25,515 nucleotides of DNA from Hennigella sp045598825 (GTDB taxonomy: Bacteria; Bacillota_I; Bacilli_A; Mycoplasmatales; Mycoplasmoidaceae), in assembly GCA_045598825.1 (NCBI GenBank), contig JAZRUX010000011.1, positions 1 to 25,515 of the forward strand. The letters run 5' to 3'. The stretch's first letter is position 1. Each line of letters starts with the position of its first letter. The position numbers were made by a program, and so were the translations under genes. Below the pieces are notes generated by a model. The model was given only the letters and a program-made list of their open reading frames with translations. It was not told where the DNA came from and made no database searches. Positions 19,726 through 25,515 of the stretch are shown here, piece after piece.

Positions 19726-19731
19726 ATTATA
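19726..19731 (-). promoter_or_regulatory. -10 box giving a leaderless CYxxMF mRNA
   Basis: TATAAT on the minus strand, followed by TATTAG and then ATG at 19719. The six-base gap puts the expected transcript start on the start codon. Confidence 0.6.
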
Positions 19732-19738
19732 AAAAAAT

Positions 19739-19762
19739 AAAAAAGAGATTAATCTCTTTTTT
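19739..19762. terminator. Palindromic terminator downstream of the 19776-20516 gene
   Basis: AAAAGAGATTAATCTCTTTT is a perfect palindrome with T-runs on both strands. On the minus strand it ends the gene at 19776 and adjoins the promoter at 19726. Confidence 0.75.
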
Positions 19763-19775
19763 ATGTATGTTTTTC

Positions 19776-20516
19776 TTATTCAATTGTAATCTTGTCGAAA
19801 TAATGGATCTGCGCTGTTAAGTTGGAGGCATCAGTCGACCATACACCAACACTTTCCATTCCAGAATCTGGTGAAATTTCGACTTCATCTTCTATTTTAT
19901 ATTCGATTTTCCAATCAGGAATTGAAAAAATATCAAATGATGGTAGTGGAGATATGGTAGGGTCATAAATTGAACCAATAGGCCCAAGATGTCAAGAATA
20001 TTTAAGCGGATCAGTTGATGATATAAGCCAGTCTATAGCAACAGGAACATTAGTAAATCTTATTCATTTGTCGTTTTCACTTAAGTTAATTGTTTTAACA
20101 TCTAGCGTCAGTCTTTTTTTTGTCACATTTAATTCGACATTTGCATCGACTGTGGCGTCATTTTCGTCCGCAAGGAAAAACGATATAATAGATACATAGT
20201 CACAAGCCAAATAATATCCACACTTATCATCACTTGTAAAAGCATTTCACAATTCTCCAAGCTTCATTTGACCTTCTGGTAAAGGCTGATAGTCGTCTGG
20301 GTATACAAATGGTTCTTCGCCTTGTCTTGTTCAACTAAATTGTGCTTTGATTATCTTATCATCAACTGGAATATCGCCTCCACCATTATTTCTAGTTTGG
20401 CATCATAGTGTGCCAAAAGTAATTGTACCAGCACAGCCTAACAGTGCTAATGTTCCAATGGCACAGTTAAGAGCCATTTTCTTTTTATTTTTCTTATTTT
20501 GTTTATTGCTATCCAT
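19776..20516 (-). CDS. Membrane-anchored unknown protein, 246 aa
   Basis: I do not recognise this gene. Its start M-D-S-N-K-Q is followed by a Lys-rich stretch, then one hydrophobic helix at about 15-38 with L-L-G-C at 25-28, which could be a lipobox but continues hydrophobic after the Cys, so a simple single-pass anchor is more likely. The outer domain is beta-rich, with several Trp encoded by TGA, many Asp/Glu, and the strands V-E-L-N-V-T-K-K-R-L-T-L-D-V and I-R-F-T-N-V-P-V-A-I. It may be a secreted Ig-like or carbohydrate-binding fold, with no motif to prove it. A GGAGAT ribosome site lies five bases before the start. It diverges from the 20574 gene across a 57-bp shared region. Confidence 0.82.
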
Positions 20517-20544
20517 AATTATCTCCAATATTGAAATTACATAT

Positions 20545-20556
20545 ATTATATATAAT
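20545..20556. promoter_or_regulatory. Symmetrical divergent promoter (ATTATA-TATAAT)
   Basis: A 12-bp perfect palindrome places the -10 boxes of the left gene (20550-20545, minus strand) and the right gene (20551-20556, plus strand) back to back. GAGGT (20563-20567) is the ribosome site of the right gene. Confidence 0.6.
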
Positions 20557-20573
20557 ATTTATGAGGTAAATAT

Positions 20574-22289
20574 ATGAGGAAAATACTAATCCCAACATTG
20601 ACATTGGCAATTACACCATTGGTGTCAATATGTTCTTGTCAACAAAACCCACAACCAGAACCACCAGAGCCAGTGGTGCCAACAATTAAACTAGATAAAG
20701 AATTAGTTAATTTGGAGGCTGAACAAACAACACAATTAACTGCAACTGTTACTCCTAAAGAGGACTATAACGTTATTTGATCTAGTTCAGATGAAACTAT
20801 TGCTATGGTTGATAAAACTGGTTTAGTTACAGCTGTTAGCGAAGGAGCCACAATTATCAAAGCAACAGTTGAAGGTTTTAGTGATGTTTCCGCCATCTGT
20901 GCATGTCATATTATTGAGAAGAAACAATATATCACTGAAGATCCTGATTGGAAAGAAAACTATATTTATAATTTGCAATCCATCCAAAAGACAGAAGGAA
21001 AATACCGCGTTAACATTGCTAATTTTCAAGGTGGAGAAACTGTTCAAGCAGAAATTGTTGAGGCCAAAGACCCAGATGGTCAATCAGTTGATTACCTACA
21101 AATAACGCAAGAAAGTGCTGAAACTGAAATTAAACAAGGAGACACTTATCTTGATTTTAGTGTTGAATCAACAGATGATCAAATATATAGTAAACACGGA
21201 TATTACACATTTTCAGTTAAATTCTCATTTACTATTTCTGATGTTGACATATCAACTACAATTGATGATTATAAATTAGATGTAGTAAGACCAACAGAAG
21301 AATCAATGTTTGCAATTGATCAATCAACTGGAGTTTTAAGTGGTTTTGTTGCAGGAAGTGGTTATGAAGATTGTGATATCTTCTTAATCCCTGAAAAAGT
21401 TACTTCAATTGCTGACAATGCCTTTTATGATACAGAGTCTACTCAAACAAAAATACCAGTAACAATGAAATATATGGTGTTAGACTCAACATGAGGTGAA
21501 GGTATGTCAAACCTTCAATCTATTGGTAATAATGCTTTTAGAGCAGCAAATTTTAAAGGTGAATGTTATATACCAGCTTCTGTTCAGACCATTGGTGATG
21601 CCACTTTTGAAAGCTGTGCATTTAGTAGATTGTATTTTGGTTTAAAAGGTGAACCATGTTCACTTAAAACGATTGGTGTTGATGCTTTCCGTAACGCTGC
21701 TTCATTGATGGGAGATTGTATTTTACCAGAAGGGCTTGAAACTGTATCTGATTCTGCATTTAGGAATTGTGGTTTTAATAAAAGCTATATTATCCCTAAA
21801 TCTCTTAAAGCTATTGGTCCATATGCTTTTGCATATAACAAAGCACATCGTAGAGTTGGAGTTGTTATTCCAAAAGATTCACAATTACTTTCGATTGGTT
21901 CTTCTGCTTTTTTCCAAACGCATATGGGTGGTGATTTATATATCCCTGATTCATGTAAAACCATAGGGTCATATGCTTTTAATTTAACTAATATTACTTC
22001 AATTTCTTTTCCAGCAGGTATTACCATTCCTGCAACCCCACCAAAAACTTTTAAAGACTGTAATTATGTTAATAAAATTGATTTCAGCCGAATCTCTAAT
22101 GAAGCTGACACTCTATTCGCAACAAGTTCTCAAGAGTATTTAATGTGTGGTACTTTAAGTGCTGTTAAAACTATCACTATTGTTTTACAAGAACAATTTA
22201 GAACTAAAGAAGGATTTGAAGCTAACTTTAAACAAATATTGATTGCTGATGGTGTTCCTGAAGCTAAAATTGTATTCCAATATGTTTAA
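20574..22289 (+). CDS. BspA-like lipoprotein: Big2 domain plus LRR_5 repeats
   Basis: The 571-residue lipoprotein (lipobox C at residue 20 or 22) starts with a Pro/Glu-rich linker, then a Big2 domain at about 35-118 with the typical L-T-A-T-V-T-P and W-S-S-S-D-E-T-I-A. A beta domain follows at about 120-245. Residues about 250-500 carry LRR_5 units of the BspA type, such as L-Q-S-I-G-N-N-A-F, I-P-A-S-V-Q-T-I-G-D and L-K-T-I-G-V-D-A-F, ending with a folded cap. BspA relatives bind fibronectin, host matrix or other microbes, so adhesion is the likely role. It is full length, with a GAGGT ribosome site, and shares a symmetric promoter with the left neighbour. Confidence 0.88.
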
Positions 22290-22293
22290 TAAT

Positions 22294-22318
22294 AAAAAAG
22301 AGCTATCAGCTCTTTTTT
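22294..22318. terminator. Bidirectional terminator between convergent genes
   Basis: AAAAAAGAGCT / AGCTCTTTTTT (22294-22304 with 22308-22318), loop ATC. It closes the BspA-like gene (+) and the DUF2779 operon (-). The minus-strand stop codon (22317-22319) overlaps its right arm. Confidence 0.92.
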
Positions 22319-22637
22319 ATGTATGTTTCTCATTAAATTCTTTGGCTCAAGCTTCTAACATGGCTGGAAGATTAGGCATTGAAAATCCAGTTTGGTTTGG
22401 ATGAGTCTTTGCATATTCTTCTTTAAAGAGTTTTAATGGATTTTGACCAGTCACCTTTAAAACGTTTAAAACTTCAAAGGATTGGCCTTGAATTCATGTT
22501 TGATTATCAAAACGTCATTTTACCTGATGCTTTGTTTCATCAATTTCTAAAAAAGTAACTTGGTGTTTATTCTCACCATATACTTTTTCGATGGCAAGCT
22601 TTAATTCTTCTTTATTAAATGGACAATTAGTGATCAT
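22317..22637 (-). CDS. Unknown small protein, last gene of the DUF2779 operon, 106 aa
   Basis: No known family is recognised. The protein has no signal or membrane helix and contains a strand-rich middle (H-Q-V-T-F-L-E-I-D, then V-K-W-R-F-D-N-Q) and a helical end (L-P-A-M-L-E-A-W-A-K-E-F). Two in-frame TGA Trp codons occur in the middle, with a third in A-W-A. Its ribosome site AAGGAG overlaps the last codons of the DUF2779 gene (K-E-stop), and its ATG follows that stop by two bases, so the two are tightly coupled. This proximity suggests a shared role. Confidence 0.8.
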
Positions 22638-22639
22638 AT

Positions 22640-24169
22640 TTACTCCTTTACTAGTTTTCATAGTGCATTTAAGATATCAACCATACTTTGAGTATCTTGT
22701 TTACAATAGGCAAGCATATTCTTTCGTGCTTCTGCTTTCGCTTTATCATTCATCTTTAACATCTTAGGGAATAATGTTAAAGCTTCACCACCATTATGAA
22801 CTTGCTTTAAGTTATGATAAGCTTGGGCTGAAGCAGGACAAATAGCCGGCATAACTTGTTTAATTGAGTTTGAACCATTTTGTTTAATACTATAGAAACA
22901 GCAATCACGAAATGGTATTAATAAATCAACCATATGATCATGAATATTCATTAAATGTTGTGCTAGATCAGGAAAGCGTGTCGCTAAATGCTTTAATACT
23001 GATTTTTCAAATGTCATGTTAAATGACATGGACATCACATTTAATGGGATGTCTTGGCATAATTGTTTTGCCAGTTCATATTCATTATCAAGTTTGCTAG
23101 CTAAAAATTCTTTATGAATGGTTTTACCACAAGGCTTATCTTGAATATGTAATGAATATTGAAATGGGATTTGTTGGTAACAACCAACTCCATCAAATGG
23201 TGGGATGGCTTCATTCATTGTTTCAAAGTCAATATGATATACTGGGAATTTTAAACTTTGAAAGAAATGATGGATCAAATCCTTATTGATATATGGTTTT
23301 TTATCTTGATTCAAATGTGTTTTCATCTGAATCATTTGATAAGGTGTTAGTTTTACTTTAAATTCACTTAATCGTTCTTGATTATCTAATACGTTTTGGA
23401 AGGAGATAATGCCATTTTCAATCATGGCATGAGCTTTAGACGCTCACATTTTAGATAGATTTAAGACATTAGGTTGTGGTAAGTTAGCATGACAGAATTG
23501 ATAAAAATCACAATTCTTGCTACAAGCTCCATAGGTTGGTAGTTTGCTTATTTGACGCATTTGCATGATGGTGCTAGGAACTAATTCTAGTTCTTGTTGA
23601 AAGTAATCTTCAACTTTATGGGGTTTTTTCAATTCTTCATGTAAACCATTTAGTTGATATGGGACCAGCATATGTTTGATATCAATTTCACCACTACGGA
23701 TATAGTCCGGGTTTAAATGCAAGATATAGCAGTTTTTAATTTCAAGTCCACATAGCTCTAATACATATTTTTGAAAGGCAACGTCTGGAGCATAGTCGTC
23801 TAAATGTTTATACGCATCTGTTGATGCTTTTACTTCGTAAATATCATAGCCATTACCATTTTTAGCTAGAATATCTACTGCACAGAACAAATCATCAAAT
23901 TGGAATGATGCTTCAGCAATATATTTAGAAGTTGGCAACAGTTTTTTAGTAATAGCTACTTGGTTAGCTATATCAACCACATCTGGACTATCTTTTACTT
24001 TAACTGTATTATCAAAGTATAAGTGGGCATAGTTGCCTACTAGTTTTCCTTCATCTATTCTTTTTTGTGCTACTTCATCAGTTGGCTTAGCTTGTTTAGG
24101 ATCATGTAGTTGATAATAATAAGCTCTTGGACAACTTCTAAAGGTTACATAGTCTGTTTTAGTGATCAT
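22640..24169 (-). CDS. DUF2779 nuclease: RecB/Cas4-like domain plus DnaQ-like exonuclease
   Basis: The 509-residue cytosolic protein joins two nuclease-like parts. The first (about 1-240) is a PD-(D/E)XK fold of the RecB/Cas4 kind: Glu87, Asp99 in A-V-D-I-L, Glu112-Val-Lys114 in Y-E-V-K, then Q-x-x-x-x-x-Y-type helix at 133. Cys13 with Cys216, Cys220 and Cys226 (C-S-K-N-C-D-F-Y-Q-F-C) may hold a 4Fe-4S cluster, as in Cas4 and AddB. The second part (about 290-509) is the DUF2779 domain, a DnaQ/RNase-H-like fold with H-I-D-F-E-T (Asp314, Glu316) and the later motif Y-C-K-Q-D-T. So it should cut or trim nucleic acid. DUF2779 proteins are common in Mollicutes and unproven. It is the middle gene of a tight trio. 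Confidence 0.9.
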
Positions 24170-24172
24170 AAA

Positions 24173-24409
24173 TTATTTGATTCAACCATGAAGTTTGAAT
24201 TGTTGCATAACAAATTCGTTGAATTCGGTTTGTTTTTTAACAAACTCGCGCATTTCATTAGCAAATTCAACAAAGTACTTTGGTGGCTTTTGGTTTCTTT
24301 GTCTACGGCGACGTTTAGGGCCATCAACTGTTGGTTTATTTAAAAGGACAAGACACTTTTTGTCTTGATATTTAGGATTGTTAATTAGTTCTTGCACAGT
24401 AACAGCCAT
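24173..24409 (-). CDS. Unknown small basic/helical protein, first gene of the DUF2779 operon, 78 aa
   Basis: No family is recognised. It opens M-A-V-T-V-Q-E-L-I-N-N-P, has a strongly basic patch K-R-R-R-R-Q-R-N-Q-K at about 32-41 that could bind nucleic acid, and ends in an amphipathic helix E-F-V-K-K-Q-T-E-F-N-E-F. It closes W-I-K-stop. Its stop is three bases upstream of the DUF2779 start codon, and the DUF2779 gene has no ribosome site of its own, so its translation probably depends on this gene. It may be a small partner or DNA-contacting subunit of the nuclease (inference). Confidence 0.78.
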
Positions 24410-24433
24410 AATAATAAATCTTTTAACAAGTTC

Positions 24434-24439
24434 ATTATA
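24434..24439 (-). promoter_or_regulatory. Possible -10 box for the DUF2779 operon
   Basis: TATAAT on the minus strand, 24 bases before ATG 24409. There is no terminator between the RelB gene and this operon, so read-through from RelB is also possible. Confidence 0.45.
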
Positions 24440-24468
24440 AGTATTAAAGTTTATACTATTTCCGATAA

Positions 24469-24690
24469 TTATTTCACCCTACGGGTGCCTCCTTCTTTTT
24501 TAATCATTTTAGTTAATGAGTCATAGTCAAATGTATCATTAGTTAAAGCAAATGGGATACCATTGTTTCTAATGATAGCTTTAATAAAGATATTAATTGC
24601 TGCAGATAAAGTTAAACCTAATTTCTTTAGGATCTTTTCTGCTTTTTCTTTATCTTCTTTATCTATTCTTATTGTTAAAGTTGTTGACAT
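24469..24690 (-). CDS. RelB/DinJ-family antitoxin, no toxin seen beside it
   Basis: The 73-residue protein matches RelB/DinJ antitoxins: the ribbon strand T-T-L-T-I-R-I-D-K, helix A-E-K-I-L-K-K-L-G-L-T-L-S-A-A-I-N, then N-N-G-I-P-F-A-L and a short, flexible C-terminal tail. Such proteins bind DNA as dimers, repress their own promoter, and neutralise a RelE/YafQ-type mRNA-cutting toxin. No RelE-like ORF lies within the flanking 59 bases on one side or 149 on the other; the neighbouring downstream gene is the unknown 78-aa protein. The GAGGT ribosome site is eight bases before ATG 24690. Confidence 0.9.
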   Translation of the reverse strand: MSTTLTIRIDKEDKEKAEKILKKLGLTLSAAINIFIKAIIRNNGIPFALTNDTFDYDSLTKMIKKEGGTRRVK

Positions 24691-24711
24691 TTTTTAATAC
24701 CTCATATTTTT

Positions 24712-24741
24712 ACAATGTAATAACAATGTAATTACATTATA
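24712..24741 (-). promoter_or_regulatory. RelB operator and promoter
   Basis: ACAATGTAAT occurs twice, at 24712-24721 and 24723-24732, eleven bases apart. The second copy lies in a 14-bp perfect palindrome AATGTAATTACATT (24725-24738). An extended -10 (TGTTATAAT, minus strand) at 24736-24741 overlaps it. Bound dimers would block RNA polymerase, fitting autoregulation. Confidence 0.7.
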
Positions 24742-24790
24742 ACACATAATTTTTTATTTAAATAAATTATTTTATAATTTAGGTAATAAG

Positions 24791-24822
24791 AAAAAAGAAG
24801 CAGCGGTAACTGCTTCTTTTTT
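24791..24822. terminator. Strong bidirectional terminator upstream of the RelB gene
   Basis: A 13-bp stem (24791-24803 with 24810-24822, core GAAGCAG/CTGCTTC), six-base loop. It ends transcription of the zinc-ribbon-like gene on the minus strand. Confidence 0.9.
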
Positions 24823-24839
24823 TTGCATATTAATTATTA

Positions 24840-25157
24840 CTATTTTCTGCCTACAACTTGATTAAAAGAATCTAGCAGGAACTTTTGTTTTAGTAATTCA
24901 TCATGTAATTTTCTACATTCACCGCATAAAACATCTTCAATCCCACCATTTGTTAATCAATCAGTGTCAGAATAGCAATAGCCAATGCCTTTACTGCTGG
25001 CGCTTTCAACCATCATATTAATTTTACCTTGAATTTTAGGTCCACAAACAGGACAATTATATATTTGTTTAGTTAGAGCGCTAATTCTATATTTAGCATC
25101 AGCCATTTGTCTAGCTAATAAGATTTTGTCCATAGCACTATTATTAATTCTAGCCAT
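24840..25157 (-). CDS. Small protein with two CxxC motifs, 105 aa
   Basis: No family is recognised. The protein begins M-A-R-I-N-N, has a helical start, C-P-V-C at residues 34-37 and L-C-G-E-C at about 78-82, a spacing that suits a zinc ribbon, and a helical end D-E-L-L-K-Q-K-F-L. One TGA Trp sits before L-T-N-G-G. It may bind zinc or nucleic acid. Upstream in-frame codons extend to 25271, but AAGGAG at the right distance before ATG 25157 fixes the start; the extension is Cys/Phe/Arg-rich and unlike a real protein. It has a long AT-rich leader (25158-25314). Confidence 0.78.
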
Positions 25158-25314
25158 AATTTTTCTCCTTTTATAAATGCATCTTAAACTACGCGACAAA
25201 AATTGCGCCATAAGACATAAGGTTTGTTTTTTTAAAACAAATCCAAAAAATATATACGTGCACAAGCACAATCATTAAATCTAAAGATCAAACAAAGAGA
25301 TCTAAAGTTAATGA

Positions 25315-25327
25315 TATAATCATTATA
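25315..25327. promoter_or_regulatory. Symmetrical divergent promoter TATAAT-C-ATTATA
   Basis: A 13-base perfect palindrome gives a -10 box to each strand. The left transcript would lead to the CxxC gene after about 157 bases. The right transcript would lead through the hairpins to ATG 25479. Confidence 0.55.
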
Positions 25328-25345
25328 CCATATTTTTCATAAAAT

Positions 25346-25402
25346 TAGCACTTTTTAGTCCCTTGTGCTAGTTCGGTGATGTCACCCCCTAAGTTCCCAG
25401 GG
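25346..25402. other. GC-rich hairpin cluster, possible structured RNA
   Basis: TAGCAC (25346-25351) pairs with GTGCTA (25365-25370). GGTG (25375-25378) pairs with CACC (25383-25386). CCCT (25387-25390) pairs with AGGG (25399-25402). This is the most GC-rich stretch outside genes in the window. It matches no RNA family I can recognise. Either strand could be the RNA. Confidence 0.4.
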
Positions 25403-25407
25403 TTATA

Positions 25408-25436
25408 GAAAAATATAAAAAAGTCCATTGCTGGAC
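25408..25436 (-). terminator. Minus-strand hairpin GTCCA/TGGAC with T-run
   Basis: Read leftward, GTCCA-GCAA-TGGAC is followed by six Ts and an AT tail, as in an intrinsic terminator. It may instead be the left inverted end of the insertion element that begins here. Confidence 0.5.
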
Positions 25437-25478
25437 CTAAAATTAATTTTGGTAAAGAAATTAAGAAAGGGTTCAACA

Positions 25479-25515
25479 ATGAACAATTTACATTATAAAC
25501 ATTTCCAAAATTATG
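25479..25515 (+). CDS. N-terminal fragment of a gene, possibly an IS30-type transposase
   Basis: Only twelve codons are visible (M-N-N-L-H-Y-K-H-F-Q-N-Y) before the window ends. Y-K-H-F/L near residues 6-9 is common at the start of IS30-family transposases, but twelve residues are too few to prove this. An AGAAAGGG ribosome site lies eight bases before the ATG, and a hairpin 43 bases upstream could be an IS end. I give it as a tentative call. Confidence 0.35.
   Translation, partial: MNNLHYKHFQNY

Larger units (their letters stand above)
25158..25478. other. Long intergenic region, divergent leaders
   Basis: No gene was found in these 321 bases. From left to right they hold: AAGGAG for the 25157 gene; an AT-rich stem GTTTGTTTT-type (25219-25242); an inverted repeat ATCATTAA (25271-25278) / TTAATGAT (25308-25315) flanking two ATCTAAAG copies; the symmetric promoter at 25315; three small GC-rich hairpins; a stem-loop with a T-run on the minus strand; and the ribosome site AGAAAGGG before ATG 25479. 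Confidence 0.6.

Noticed and set aside
24110..24343. Plus-strand ORF opposite the DUF2779 start
   Set aside because: It is a shadow of the 78-aa and DUF2779 genes, with no ribosome site and low-complexity residues.
278..24409. Chains of apparent pseudogenes broken by TGA
   Set aside because: The pieces share one frame, the missing Trp fall at conserved positions in GH2, GH97 and other families, and no TAA or TAG interrupts them. TGA is Trp here.
25158..25271. Longer N-terminus for the CxxC protein
   Set aside because: The extra 38 residues cross the leader, have no ribosome site, and look unlike protein. AAGGAG marks ATG 25157.
25346..25402. tRNA, tmRNA, SRP RNA or a known riboswitch
   Set aside because: No cloverleaf, CCA end, SRP tetraloop block or recognisable riboswitch core was found, though a vague likeness to a fluoride-type GGTGATG start was noted.

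Overview
The window is a low-GC stretch of a Mollicutes genome (Mycoplasma-type, translation table 4). Every long gene reads through in-frame TGA codons where Trp is expected, for example the GH2 segment that reads R-W-Y-P-G-S-G-I-Y-R only if TGA is Trp. All stops are TAA or TAG. Under the standard code most of these genes would look like strings of fragments, but I see no frameshifted pseudogene. No rRNA, tRNA or CRISPR array was recognised. The exact species cannot be told from the sequence. The surface glycan enzymes and BspA-like repeat proteins suggest a gut or other mucosal habitat (inference).

Layout. Positions 1-79 (-) are the start of a lipoprotein that leaves the window. 278-17696 (+) carries twelve genes: a large three-helix lipoprotein; a surface glycan-degrading set (GH97 alpha-galactosidase/alpha-glucosidase, GH2 beta-galactosidase, and further on a GxGYxYP putative glycoside hydrolase coupled to a flavin reductase); three small unknown proteins; a lipoprotein with a DUF6273-like tail; an ATP-grasp ligase; a class-3-lipase-like lipoprotein; and a small Ig-like lipoprotein. 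17725-20516 (-) holds a Cys-framed CYxxMF repeat lipoprotein and a membrane-anchored unknown protein. 20574-22289 (+) is a Big2 plus LRR_5 (BspA-like) lipoprotein. 22317-25157 (-) holds a tight trio around a DUF2779 nuclease, a RelB/DinJ antitoxin with a clear operator and no visible toxin, and a two-CxxC small protein. The right edge has a structured intergenic region and the first codons of what may be an IS30-type transposase.

How it fits together. Ten of the twenty-one genes start with a lipoprotein signal peptide ending in a lipobox Cys, so the window is mainly a cell-surface locus. The GH97, GH2, GxGYxYP and lipase-like proteins could together trim galactosides, glucosides and lipid esters outside the cell, although no sugar transporter lies in the window. 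Most genes are single transcription units: a stop codon, an intrinsic terminator (often with the stop inside its stem), then at once a TATAAT box for the next gene. At least four genes have TATAAT only 6-9 bases before ATG and no Shine-Dalgarno, which predicts leaderless mRNAs. Others have good AAGGAG sites.
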